Shown here in pieces: positions 46,528 through 58,411 of a stretch of 64,000 nucleotides of DNA. Below the pieces are notes generated by a model, which ran no database searches, was not told the origin of the DNA, and worked only from the letters and a program-made list of their open reading frames with translations. The first letter of the stretch is position 1, and every line of letters begins with the position of its first letter. The position numbers and the translations under genes are program-made. Source of the DNA: Oasisia sp. SBJ-2009 (taxonomy: Eukaryota > Annelida > Polychaeta > Sabellida > Siboglinidae); contig OZ024857.1 in the NCBI GenBank assembly GCA_964017155.1, positions 32,841,542 through 32,905,541 on the forward strand. The letters run 5' to 3'.

Positions 46528-47061
46528 GTTGGGTGAAGTAGAGAGGTTGGGTGAAGTGGGGAGGTTGGGTGGAGTGGGGAGGTTGGGTGGAGTGGGGAGT
46601 TTGGGTGGAGTGGGGAGGATGGGTGAAGTGGGGAGGTTGGGTGAAGTGGGGAGGTCGGGTGGAGAGTGGAGGTTGGGTGGAGTGGGGAGGTTCGGTGGAG
46701 TGGGGAGGTTGGGTGCTCTGGGAAGGTAGGGTGAAGTGTGGAGGTTGGGTGGAGTTCGGAGGTTGGATGGAGTGCAGAAGTTGGGTGGATTGCGGAAGTT
46801 GGGTGGAGTGCGGAAGTTGGGTGGAGTGGGGACGTTGGGTGAAGTAGAGAGGTTGGGTGAGGTGGGGAGGTTGGGTGGAGTGGGGAGGTTGGGTGGAGTG
46901 GGGAGTTTGGGTGGAGTGGGGAGGATGGGTGAAGTGGGGAGGTTGGGTGAAGTGGGGAGGTCGGGTGGAGAGTGGAGGTTGGGTGGAGTGGGGAGGTTCG
47001 GTGGAGTGGGGAGGTTGGGTGCTCTGGGAAGGTAGGGTGAAGTGTGGAGGTTGGGTGGAGT
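46528..47061 (+). repeat. Two 228-bp modules at a 306-bp (17-monomer) spacing
   Basis: Positions 46528-46755 and 46834-47061 are near-identical, with one GAGGTGGGG for GAAGTGGGG change near 46860. The 78 bp between them (46756-46833) repeat 45027-45104 at offset 1,729. The array here is therefore a short in-register expansion of material first seen at 45027-45332. Confidence 0.83.
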
Positions 47062-49640
47062 GGGGAGTTTGATTGGAGTGGGGAGGTTGGGTGATTTGGG
47101 GAGGTTGGGTGGAGTTGGGAGGTTGGGTGATGTGGGGAGGTTGGGTGAAGTGGGGAGGTTGGGTGAAGTGGGGAGGTTGGGTTGAATGGGGAGGTTGTAT
47201 GAAGTGGGGAGGTTGTGTGGAGAGTGGAGGTTAGGTGGAGTGAAGAGGTTCGGTGGAGTGGGGAGGTTGGGAGCTCTGGGGAGGTAGGGTGAAGTGGGGA
47301 GGTTGCGTGGAGTGCGGAGGTTGGGTGGAATGCGGAGGTTGCATGGAGTGCGGAAGTTGGGTGGAGTGCGGAAGTTGGGTGGAGTGGGGAGGTTGGGAGA
47401 AGTAGGGAGGTTGGGTGAAGTGGGGAGGTTGGGTGGGGTGGGGAGGTTGGGTGGAGTGGGGAGTTTGGGTGAAGTGGGGAGGTTGGGTGAAGTGGGGAGG
47501 TTGGGTGGAGTGGGGAGGTTGGGTGGAGTGGGGAGGTTGGGTGCTCTGGGGAGGTTGGGTGAAGTGGGGAGGTTGGGTGGAGTGAGGAGGTTGGGTGGAG
47601 TGGGGAATTTTAGTGGAGTGGTGAGGATGGGTGATTTGGGGAGGTTGGGTGCAGTGGGGAGGTTGGGTGATGTGGGGAGGTTGGGTGAAGTGGGGAGGTT
47701 GGGTGAAATGGGGAGGTTGGGTTGAATGGGGAGGTTGCATAGAGTGCGGAAGTTGGGTGGAGTGCGGAGGTTGCATGGAGTGCGGAAATTGGGTGGAATG
47801 CGGAAGTTGGGTGGAGTGCGGAGGTTGGGTGAAGTGGGGAGGTTGTGTGGAGAGGGGAGGTTGGGTGGAGGGCGGAGGTTGGGTGGAGTGGGGAGGATGG
47901 GTTGAAGTGGGGAGGTTGGGTGGAGTGGTGTCGTTGGGTGGAGTGCGTAGGTTGGGAGGAGTGGGGAGGTTGGGTGGAGTTGGGAGGTTGGGTGGAGTGC
48001 TGAAGTTGGGTGGTGTTCGGAGGTTGGGTGGAGTGCGGAGGTTGGGTGGAGCGCGGAAGTTGCGTGGAGTGCTGAGTTTGGGTTGAGTGCAGAGGTTGGG
48101 TGGAGTGCGGAAGTTGGGTGGAATGCGGAAGTTGGGTGGAGTGCGGATGTTGGGTGGAGTGCGGAAGTTGTTTGGAGTGCGGAGATTGGGTTGAATGCGG
48201 AGGTTGGATGGAGTGCGAAGGTTGGGTGAAGTGGGGAGGTTGGGTGGTGTGGAGAGGTTGGGTGAAGTGGGGAGGTTGGGTTGAGTGCGAACTTTGGGTG
48301 GAGTGCGGACGTTGGGTGGAGTGGGGAGGTTGGGTGAAGTAGGGAGGTTGGGTGAAGTGGGGAGGTTGGGTGGAGTGGGGAGGTAGGGTGGAATGGGGAG
48401 TTTGGGTGGAGTGGGGAGGTTGGGTGATGTGGGAGGTTGGGTGAAGTGGGGAGGTTGGGTGGAGTGGGGAGGATGGGTGAAGTGGGGAGGTTGGGTGAAG
48501 TGGGGAGGTTGGGTGGAGAGTGGAGGTTGGGTGGAGTGGGGAGATTCGGTGGAGTGGGGAGGTTGGGTGCTCTGGGGAGGTACGGTGAAGTGGGGAGGTT
48601 GGGTGGAGTGATGAGGTGGGTGGAGTGGGGAGTTTGAGTGGAGTGGGGAGGTTGGGTGATTTGGGGAGGTTGGGTGGAGTGGGGAGGTTGGGTGATGTGG
48701 GGAGGTTGGGTGAAGTGGGGAGGTTGGGTGAAGTGGGGAGGTTGGGTTGAGTGTGGAGGTTGTATGAAGTGGGTAAGTTGTGTGGAGTGCGGAGGTTGGG
48801 TGGAGTGCGGAGATTGCATGGAGTGCGGAAGTTGGGTGGAGTGCGGAGGTTGGGTGAAATGGGGAGGTTGGGTGGAGTGGGGAGGTTGGGTGGAGCGCGG
48901 AGTTTGGGTGGAGTGGGGAGGATGGGTTGAAGTGGGGAGGTTGGGTGGAGTGGTGTGGTTTGTTGGAGTGCGTAGGTTGGGACGAGTGGGGAGGTTCGGT
49001 GGAGTTGGCAGGTTGGATGGCGTGGGGAGGTTCGGTGGAGTGGGGAGGTTGGGTGGAGTGCTGAAGTTGGGTGGTGATCGGAGGTTGGGTGGAGTGCGGA
49101 GGTTGGGTGGAGTGCGGAAGTTGGGTGGAGTGCGGAAGTTGGGTGGAGTGCGGATGTTGGGTGGAGTGCGGAGGTTGGGTGGCGTGCGGAGATTGGTTGG
49201 AATGCGGAGGTTTGGTGAAGTGGGGAGGTTGGGTGGAGTTGGGAGGTTAGGTGAAGTGTGGAGGTTGGGATGAGTGCGAACTTTGCGTGGAGTGCGGAGG
49301 TTGGGTGGAGTGGGGAGGTTGGGTGGAGTGGGGAGGTTGGGTGATGTGGGGAGGTTGGGTGAAGTGGGGAGGTTGGGTGGAGTGGGGAGGATGGGTGAAG
49401 TGGGGAGGTTGGGTGAAGTGGGGAGGTTGGGTGGAGAGTGGAGGTTGGGTGGAGTGGGGAGGTTCGGTGGAGTGGGGAGGTTGGGTGCTCTGGGGAGGTA
49501 GGGTGAAGTGTAGAGGTTGGGTGGAGTGATGAGTTTGGGTGGAGTGGGGATTTTGATTGGAGTGGGGAGGTTGGGTGATTTGGGGAGGTTGGGTGGAGTG
49601 GGGAGGTTGGGTGATGTGGGGAGGTTGGGTGAAGTGGGGA
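47047..49640 (+). repeat. HOR L, copy 1 (about 2.6 kb)
   Basis: This copy matches 51801-54376. The offset is 4,754 bp at first, 4,844 bp after a five-monomer difference near 48070, and 4,790 bp after a three-monomer difference. It contains a 17-bp unit GTGATGTGGGAGG near 48427 and another, GTGATGAGGTGGG, near 48610. Both are conserved among copies. Confidence 0.87.
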
Positions 49641-50258
49641 GGTTGGGTGGAGTGCGGAGGTAGGGTGGAGTGCGGAGGTTGCATGGAGTGCGGAAGTTGG
49701 GTGGAGTGCGGAAGTTGGGTGGAGTGGGGAGGTTGGGTGAAGTAGGGAGGTTGGGTGAAGTGGGGAGGTTGGGTGGGGTGGGGAGTTTGGGTGATGTGGG
49801 GAGGTTGGGTGAAGTGGGGAGGTTGGGTGGAGTGGGGAGGTTGGGTGGAGTGGGGAGGTTGGGTGCTCTGGGGAGGTTGGGTGAAGTGGGGAGGTTGGGT
49901 GGAGTGAGGAGGTTGGGTGGAGTGGGGAGGTTTGGTGGAGTGGGGAGTTTGGGTGGAGTGGGGAGGTTGGGTGCTCTGGGGAGGTTGGGTGAAGTGGGGA
50001 GGTTGGGTGGAGTGAGGAGTTTGGGTGGAGTGGGGAATTTTAGTGGAGTGGGGAGGTTGGGTGATTTGGGGAGGTTGGGTGAAGTGGGGAGGTTGGGTGA
50101 TGTGGGGAGGTTGGGTGAAGTGGGGAGGTTGGGTGAAATGGGGAGGTTGGGTTGAGTGGGGACGTTGCATGGAGTGCGGAAGTTGGGTGGAGTGCGGAAG
50201 TTGGGTGGAGTGCGGAGGTTGGGTGAAGTGGGGAGGTTGTGTGGAGTGGGGAGGTTGG
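49641..50258 (+). repeat. Mosaic monomers between HOR L and HOR J
   Basis: These are ordinary 18-bp units including two GGTGCTCTG units and a GGGAATTTTAG unit at about 50034. The segment resembles about 54530-54830 and 57488-58035 but has its own arrangement. There is nothing other than monomer. Confidence 0.8.
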
Positions 50259-52060
50259 GTGGAGGGCGGAGGTTGGGTGGAGTGGCGAGGATGGGTTGAA
50301 GTGGGGAGGTTGGGTGGAGTGGTGTGGTTGGATGGAGTGCGTAGGTTGGGAGGAGTGGGGAGGTTGGGTGGAGTTGGGAGGTTGGATGGCGTGGGGAGGT
50401 TCGGTGGAGTGGGAAGGTTGGGTGGAATGCTGAAGTTGGGTGGTGTTCGGAGGTTGGGTGGAGTGCGGAGGTTGGGTGGATCGCGGAAGTTGCGTGGAGT
50501 ACGGAAGTTGGGTGGTGTGCGGAAGTTGGGTGGAGTGCGGAAGTTGGCTGGAGTGCTCAGTTTGGGTTGAGTGCAGAGGTTGGGTGGAGTGCGGAAGTTG
50601 GGTGGAGTGCGGAAGTTGGGTGGAGTGCGGATGTTGGGTGGAGTGCGGAAGTTGTTTGGAGTGAGGAGATTCGGTGGAATGCGGAGGTTGGATGGAGTGC
50701 GAAGGTTGGGTGAAGTGGGGAGGTTGGGTGGCGTGAGGAGGTTTGGTGAAGTTGGGAGGTTGGGTGAAGTGGGGAGGTTGGGTGAAGTGGGGAGGTTGGG
50801 TGGAGTGGGGAGGTTGGGTGGAGTGGGGAGGTTGGGTGAAGTGGGGAGGTTGGGTTGAGTGGGGAGTTTGTATGAAGTGGGTAAGTTGTGTGGAGTGCGG
50901 AGGTTGGGTGGAGTGCGGAGGTTGCATGGAGTGCGGAAGTTGGGTGGAGTGCGGAAGTTGGGTGGAGTGCGGAGGTTGGGTGAAATGGGGAGGTTGGGTG
51001 GAGTGGGGAGGTTGGGTGGAGGGCTGAGGTTGGGTGGAGTGGGGAGGATGGGTTGAAGTGGTGAGGTTGGGTGGAGTGGTGTGGTTGGTTGGAGTGCGTA
51101 GGTTGGGACGAGTGGGGAGGTTCGGTGGAGTTGGCAGGTTGGATGGCGTGGGGAGGTTCGGTGGAGTGGGGAGGTTGAGTGGAGTGCTGAAGTTGGGTGG
51201 TGTTCGGAGGTTGGGTGGAGTGCGGAGGTTGGGTGGAGCGCGGAAGTTGCGTGGAGTACGGAAGTTGGGTGGTGTGCGGAAGTTGGGTGGAGTGCGAAAG
51301 TTGGGTGGAGTGCGGTAGTTGGGTGGAGTGCGGATTTTGGGTGGAGTGCGGAAGTTGTTTGGAGTGCGGAGATTGGGTGGAATGCGGAGGTTGGATGGAG
51401 GGCGAAGGTTGGGTGAAGTGGGGAGGTTGGGTGGAGTGGGGAGGTTGGGTGAAGTAGGGAGGTTGGGTGAAGTGGGGAGGTTGGGTGGGGTGGGGATGTT
51501 GGGAGGAGTTCGGAGGTTGGATGGAGTGCAGAAGTTGGGTGGAGTGCGGAAGTTGGGTGGAGTGGGGACGTTGGGTGAAGTAGAGAGGTTGGGTGAAGTG
51601 GGGAGGTTGGGTGGAGTGGGGAGGTTGGGTGGAGTGGGGAGTTTGGGTGGAGTGGGGAGGATGGGTGAAGTGGGGAGGTTGGGTGAAGTGGGGAGGTTGG
51701 GTGGAGAGTGGAGGTTGGGTGGAGTGGGGAGGTTCGGTGGAGTGGGGAGGTTGGGTGCTCTGGGAAGGTAGGGTGAAGTGTGGAGGTTGTGTGGAGTGAT
51801 GAGGTTGGGTGGAGTGGGGAGTTTGATTGGAGTGGGGAGGTTGGGTGATTTGGGGAGGTTGGGTGGAGTGGGGAGGTTGGGTGATGTGGGGAGGTTGGGT
51901 GAAGTGGGGAGGTTGGGTGAAGTGGGGAGGTTGGGTTGAATGGGGAGGTTGTATGAAGTGGGGAGGTTGTGTGGAGAGTGGAGGTTAGATGGAGTGAAGA
52001 GGTTCGGTGGAGTGGGGAGGTTGGGAGCTCTGGGGAGGTAGGGTGAAGTGGGGAGGTTGC
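50259..52060 (+). repeat. HOR J, copy 1 (1,802 bp)
   Basis: This is the first of three copies of a 1,802-bp module (100 monomers plus 2 bp). It is marked by GGCGAGGATGG, GGTGGATCGCGG, GTGCTCAG, CGGATTTTGG and GGGAGCTCTGG units. Copies 2 and 3 are 8,153 and 9,955 bp downstream. Confidence 0.92.
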
Positions 52061-54376
52061 GTGGAGTGCGGAGGTTGGGTGGAGTGCGGAGGTTGCATGG
52101 AGTGCGGAAGTTGGGTGGAGTGCGGAAGTTGGGTGGAGTGGGGAGGTTGGGTGAAGTAGGGAGGTTGGGTGAAGTGGGGAGGTTGGGTGGGGTGGGGAGG
52201 TTGGGTGGAGTGGGGAGTTTGGGTGAAGTGGGGAGGTTGGGTGAAGTGGGGAGGTTGGGTGGAGTGGGGAGGTTGGGTGGAGTGGGGAGGTTGGGTGCTC
52301 TGGGGAGGTTGGGTGAAGTGGGGAGGTTGGGTGGAGTGAGGAGGTTGGGTGGAGTGGGGAATTTTAGTGGAGTGGTGAGGATGGGTGATTTGGGGAGGTT
52401 GGGTGCAGTGGGGAGGTTGGGTGATGTGGGGAGGTTGGGTGAAGTGGGGAGGTTGGGTGAAATGGGGAGGTTGGGTTGAATGGGGAGGTTGCATAGAGTG
52501 CGGAAGTTGGGTGGAGTGCGGAGGTTGCATGGAGTGCGGAAATTGGGTGGAGTGCGGAAGTTGGGTGGAGTGCGGAGGTTGGGTGAAGTGGGGAGGTTGT
52601 GTGGAGAGGGGAGGTTGGGTGGAGGGCGGAGGTTGGGTGGAGTGGGGAGGATGGGTTGAAGTGGGGAGGTTGGGTGGAGTGGTGTCGATGGGTGGAGTGC
52701 GTCGGTTGGGAGGAGTGGGGAGGTTGGGTGGAGTTGGGAGGTTGGATGGCGTGGGGAGGTTCGGTGGAGTGGGGAGGTTGGGTGGAGTGCTGAAGTTGGG
52801 TGGTGTTCGGAGGTTGGGTGGAGTGCGGAGGTTGGGTGGAGCGCGGAAGTTGCGTGGAGTACGGAAGTTGGGTGGTGTGCGGAAGTAGGGTGGAGTGCGG
52901 AAGTTGGCTGGAGTGCTGAGTTTGGGTTGAGTGCAGAGGTTGGGTGGAGTGCGGAAGTTGGGTGGAATGCGGAAGTTGGGTGGAGTGCGGATGTTGGGTG
53001 GAGTGCGGAAGTTGTTTGGAGTGCGGAGATTGGGTTGAATGCGGAGGTTGGATGGAGTGCGAAGGTTGGGTGAAGTGGGGAGGTTGGGTGGTGTGGAGAG
53101 GTTGGGTGAAGTGGGGAGGTTGGGTTGAGTGCGAACTTTGGGTGGAGTGCGGACGTTGGGTGGAGTGGGGAGGTTGGGTGAAGTAGGGAGGTTGGGTGAA
53201 GTGGGGAGGTTGGGTGGAGTGGGGAGGTAGGGTGGAATGGGGAGTTTGGGTGGAGTGGGGAGGTTGGGTGATGTGGGAGGTTGGGTGAAGTGGGGAGGTT
53301 GGGTGGAGTGGGGAGGATGGGTGAAGTGGGGAGGTTGGGTGAAGTGGGGAGGTTGGGTGGAGAGTGGAGGTTGGGTGGAGTGGGGAGATTCGGTAGAGTG
53401 GGGAGGTTGGGTGGTCTGGGGAGGTACGGTGAAGTGGGGAGGTTGGGTGGAGTGATGAGGTGGGTGGAGTGGGGAGTTTGAGTGGAGTGGGGAGGTTGGG
53501 TGATTTGGGGAGGTTGGGTGGAGTGGGGAGGTTGGGTTGAGTGGGGAGGTTGTATGAAGTGGGTAAGTTGTGTGGAGTGCGGAGGTTGGGTGGAGTGCGG
53601 AGATTGCATGGAGTGCGGAAGTTGGGTGGAGTGCGGAGGTTGGGTGAAATGGGGAGGTTGGGTGGAGTGGGGAGGTTGGGTGGAGCGCGGAGGTTGGGTG
53701 GAGTGGGGAGGATGGGTTGAAGTGGGGAGGTTGGGTGGAGTGGTGTGGTTTGTTGGAGTGCGTAGGTTGGGACGAGTGGGGAGGTTCGGTGGAGTTGGCA
53801 GGTTGGATGGCGTGGGGAGGTTCGGTGGAGTGGGGAGGTTGGGTGGAGTGCTGAAGTTGGGTGGTGTTCGGAGGTTGGGTGGAGTGCGGAGGTTGGGTGG
53901 AGTGCGGAAGTTGGGTGGAGTGCGGAAGTTGGGTGGAGTGCGGATGTTGGGTGGAGTGCGGAGGTTGGGTGGCGTGCGGAGATTGGTTGGAATGCGGAGG
54001 TTTGGTGAAGTGGGGAGGTTGGGTGGAGTTGGGAGGTTAGGTGAAGTGTGGAGGTTGGGATGAGTGCGAACTTTGCGTGGAGTGCGGAGGTTGGGTGGAG
54101 TGGGGAGGTTGGGTGGAGTGGGGAGGTTGGGTGATGTGGGGAGGTTGGGTGAAGTGGGGAGGTTGGGTGGAGAGTGGAGGTTGGGTGGAGTGGGGAGGTT
54201 CGGTGCAGTGGGGAGGTTGGGTGCTCTGGGGAGGTAGGGTGAAGTGTAGAGGTTGGGTGGAGTGATGAGTTTGGGTGGAGTGGGGATTTTGATTGGAGTG
54301 GGGAGGTTGGGTGATTTGGGGAGGTTGGGTGGAGTGGGGAGGTTGGGTGATGTGGGGAGGTTGGGTGAAGTGGGGA
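52061..54376 (+). repeat. HOR L, copy 2, following HOR J
   Basis: The L-type match actually starts at 51801, inside HOR J. This copy recurs after J copy 3 at 62016-64000, so J plus L behaves as a composite unit of about 3.8 kb that is present twice with a spacing of 9,955 bp. Relative to copy 1 it has three monomers fewer near 53530. Confidence 0.87.
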
Positions 54377-55180
54377 GGTTGGGTGAAGTGGGGAGGTTGG
54401 GTTGAGTGGGGAGGTTGTATGAAGTGGGGAGGTTGGGTGGAGAGTGGAGGTTGGGTGGAGTGGGGAGGTTCGGTGAAGTGGGGAGGTTGGGTGCTCTAGG
54501 GAGGTAGGGTGAAGTGGGGAGGTTGGGTGGAGTGCGGAGGTAGGGTGGAGTGCGGAGGTTGCATGGAGTGCGGAAGTTGGGTGGAGTGCGGAAGTTGGGT
54601 GGAGTGGGGAGGTTGGGTGAAGTAGGGAGGTTGGGTGAAGTGGGGAGGTTGGGTGGGGTGGGGAGTTTGGGTGATGTGGGGAGGTTGGGTGAAGTGGGGA
54701 GGTTGGGTGGAGTGGGGAGGTTGGGTGGAGTGGGGAGGTTGGGTGCTCTGGGGAGGTTGGGTGAAGTGGGGAGGTTGGGTGGAGTGAGGAGGTTGGGTGG
54801 AGTGGGGAATTTTAGTGGAGTGGGGAGGTTGGGTGATTTGGGGAGGTTGGGTGAAGTGGGGAGGTTGGGTGGAGTGGGGAGGTTGGGTGGAGTGGGGAGG
54901 TTGGGTGCTCTGGGGAGGTTGGGTGAAGTGGGGAGGTTGGGTGGAGTGAGGAGGTTGGGTGGAGTGGGGAGGTTGGGTGATGTGGGGAGGTTGGGTGAAG
55001 TGGGGAGGTTGGGTGAAGTGGGGAGGTTGGGTTGAGTGGGGAGGTTGTATGAAGTGGGGAGGTTGGGTGGAGAGTGGAGGTTGGGTGGAGTGGAGAGGTT
55101 CGGTGAAGTGGGAGGTTCGGTGAAGTGGGGAGGTTGGGTGCTCTGGGGGGGTAGGGTGAAGTGGGGAGGTTGGGTGGAGT
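52843..55180 (+). repeat. HOR M, copy 1 (about 2,340 bp)
   Basis: This is the first of two tandem copies with offset near 2,302 bp. The offset drifts (2,338, 2,302, 2,212, 2,266, 2,302) through whole-monomer gains and losses of 2, 3 and 5 units. It overlaps HOR L copy 2, and its right part (about 54380-55180) is specific to M. That part contains GGGAGGTTCGGTGAAG units and a 17-bp unit near 55109. Confidence 0.85.
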
Positions 55181-57482
55181 GCGGAAGTTGCGTGGAGTAC
55201 GGAAGTTGGGTGGTGTGCGGAAGTAGGGTGGAGTGCGGAAGTTGGCTGGAGTGCTGAGTTTGGGTGGAATGCGGAAGTTGGGTGGAGTGCGGATGTTGGG
55301 TGGAGTGCGGAAGTTGTTTGGAGTGCGGAGATTGGGTTGAATGCGGAGGTTGGATGGAGTGCGAAGGTTGGGTGAAGTGGGGAGGTTGGGTGGTGTGGAG
55401 AGGTTGGGTGAAGTGGGGAGGTTGGGTTGAGTGCGAACTTTGGGTGGAGTGCGGACGTTGGGTGGAGTGGGGAGGTTGGGTGAAGTAGGGAGGTTGGGTG
55501 AAGTGGGGAGGTTGGGTGGAGTGGGGAGGTAGGGTGGAATGGGGAGTTTGGGTGGACTGGGGAGGTTGGGTGATGTGGGAGGTTGGGTGAAGTGGGGAGA
55601 TTCGGTGGAGTGGGGAGGTTGGGTGCTCTGGGGAGGTACGGTGAAGTGGGGAGGTTGGGTGGAGTGATGAGGTGGGTGGAGTGGGGAGTTTGAGTGGAGT
55701 GGGGAGGTTGGGTGATTTGGGGAGGTTGGGTGGAGTGGGGAGGTTGGGTGATGTGGGGAGGTTGGGTGAAGTGGGGAGGTTGGGTGAAGTGGGGAGGTTG
55801 GGTTGAGTGGGGAGGTTGTATGAAGTGGGTAAGTTGTGTGGAGTGCGGAGGTTGGGTGGAGTGCGAAGATTGCATGGAGTGCGGAAGTTGGGTGGAGTGC
55901 GGAGGTTGGGTGAAATGGGGAGGTTGGGTGGAGTGGGGAGGTTGGGTGGAGCGCGGAGGTTGGGTGGAGTGGGGAGGATGGGTTGAAGTGGGGAGGTTGG
56001 GTGGAGTGGTGTGGTTTGTTGGAGTGCGTAGGTTGGGACGAGTGGGGAGGTTCGGTGGAGTTGGCAGGTTGGATGGCGTGGGGAGGTTCGGTGGAGTGGG
56101 GAGGTTGGGTGGAGTGCTGAAGTTGGGTGGTGTTCGGAGGTTGGGTGGAGTGCGGAGGTTGGGTGGAGTGCGGAAGTTGGGTGGAGTGCGGAAGTTGGGT
56201 GGAGTGCGGATGTTGGGTGGAGTGCGGAGGTTGGGTGGCGTGCGGAGATTGGTTGGAATGCGGAGGTTTGGTGAAGTGGGGAGGTTGGGTGGAGTTGGGA
56301 GGTTAGGTGAAGTGTGGAGGTTGGGATGAGTGCGAACTTTGCGTGGAGTGCGGAGGTTGGGTGGAGTGGGGAGGTTGGGTGGAGTGGGGAGGTTGGGTGA
56401 TGTGGGGAGGTTGGGTGGAGTGGGGAGGATGGGTGAAGTGGGGAGGTTGGGTGAAGTGGGGAGGTTGGGTGGAGAGTGGATGTTGGGTGGAGTGGGGAGG
56501 TTCGGTGGAGTGGGGAGGTTGGGTGCTCTGGGGAGGTAGGGTGAAGTGTAGAGGTTGGGTGGAGTGATGAGTTTGGGTGGAGTGGGGATTTTGATTGGAG
56601 TGGGGAGGTTGGGTGATTTGGGGAGGTTGGGTGGAGTGGGGAGGTTGGGTGATGTGGGGAGGTTGGGTGAAGTGGGGAGGTTGGGTGAAGTGGGGAGGTT
56701 GGGTTGAGTGGGGAGGTTGTATGAAGTGGGGAGGTTGGGTGGAGAGTGGAGGTTGGGTGGAGTGGGGAGGTTCGGTGAAGTGGGGAGGTTGGGTGCTCTG
56801 GGGAGGTAGGGTGAAGTGGGGAGGTTGGGTGGAGTGCGGAGGTAGGGTGGAGTGCGGAGGTTGCATGGAGTGCGGAAGTTGGGTGGAGTGCGGAAGTTGG
56901 GTGGAGTGGGGAGGTTGGGTGAAGTAGGGAGGTTGGGTGAAGTGGGGAGGTTGGGTGGGGTGGGGAGTTTGGGTGATGTGGGGAGGTTGGGTGAAGTGGG
57001 GAGGTTGGGTGGAGTGGGGAGGTTGGGTGGAGTGGGGAGGTTGGGTGCTCTGGGGAGGTTGGGTGAAGTGGGGAGGTTGGGTGGAATGAGGAGGTTGGGT
57101 GGAGTGGGGAATTTTAGTGGAGTGGGGAGGTTGGGTGATTTGGGGAGGTTGGGTGAAGTGGGGAGGTTGGGTGGAGTGGGGAGGTTGGGTGGAGTGGGGA
57201 GGTTGGGTGCTCTGGGGAGGTTGGGTGAAGTGGGGAGGTTGGGTGGAGTGAGGAGGTTGGGTGGAGTGGGGAGGTTGGGTGATGTGGGGAGGTTGGGTGA
57301 AGTGGGGAGGTTGGGTGAAGTGGGGAGGTTGGGTTGAGTGGGGAGATTGTATGAAGTGGGGAGGTTGGGTGGAGAGTGGAGGTTGGGTGGAGTGGAGAGG
57401 TTCGGTGAAGTGGGAGGTTCGGTGAAGTGGGGAGGTTGGGTGCTCTGGGGGGGTAGGGTGAAGTGGGGAGGTTGGGTGGAGT
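55181..57482 (+). repeat. HOR M, copy 2 (2,302 bp)
   Basis: This is the tandem partner of 52843-55180. Identity extends to 57487. It lacks about two monomers near its start and five near 55570, and carries three extra near 55750. Such in-register differences between neighbours are the mark of unequal exchange. Confidence 0.85.
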
Positions 57483-58411
57483 GCGGAGGTAGGGTGGAGT
57501 GCGGAGGTTGCATGGAGTGCGGAAGTTGGGTGGAGTGCGGAAGTTGGGTTGAGTGGGGAGGTTGGGTGAAGTAGGGAGGTTGGGTGAAGTGGGGAGGTTG
57601 GGTGGGGTGGGGAGTTTGGGTGATGTGGGGAGGTTGGGTGAAGTGGGGAGGTTGGGTGGAGTGGGGAGGTTGGGTGGAGTGGGGAGGTTGGGTGCTCTGG
57701 GGAGGTTGGGTGAAGTGGGGAGGTTGGTGGAGTGAGGAGGTTGGGTGGAGTGGGGAATTTTAGTGGAGTGGGGAGTTTGGGTGATGTGGGGAGGTTGGGT
57801 GAAGTGGGGAGGTTGGGTGGAGTGGGGAGGTTGGGTGGAGTGGGGAGGTTGGGTGCTCTGGGGAGGTTGGGTGAAGTAGGGAGGTTGGGTGGAGTGAGGA
57901 GTTTGGGTGGAGTGGGGAATTTTAGTGGAGTGGGGAGGTTGGGTGATTTGGGGAGGTTGGGTGCAGTGGGGAGGTTGGGTGATGTGGGGAGGTTGGGTGA
58001 AGTGGGGAGGTTGGGTGAAATGGGGAGGTTGGGTTGAGTGGGGACGTTGCATGGAGTGCGGAAGTTGGGTGGAGTGCGGAAGTTGGGTGGAGTGCGGAGG
58101 TTGGGTGGAGTGGCGAGGATGGGTTGAAGTGGGGAGGTTGGGTGGAGTGGTGTGGTTGGATGGAGTGCGTAGGTTGGGAGGAGTGGGGAGATTGGGTGGA
58201 GTTGGGAGGTTGGATGGCGTGGGGAGGTTCGGTGGAGTGGGGAGGTTGGGTGATGTGGGGAGGTTGGGTGAAGTGGGGAGGTTGGGTGAAATGGGGAGGT
58301 TGGGTTGAGTGGGGACGTTGCATGGAGTGCGGAAGTTGGGTGGAGTGCGGAAGTTGGGTGGAGTGCGGAGGTTGGGTGAAGTGGGGAGGTTGTGTGGAGT
58401 AGGGAGGTTGG
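57483..58411 (+). repeat. Mosaic with 647-bp and 271-bp local duplications
   Basis: Positions 57488-57735 repeat 56841-57088 (offset 647 bp). Positions 57965-58109 repeat at 58236-58380 (offset 271 bp, fifteen monomers plus one base), including the GGGACGTTGCATGG unit at about 58041 and 58312. A 17-bp unit, GGTTGGTGGAG, lies near 57724. Everything is monomer. Confidence 0.82.
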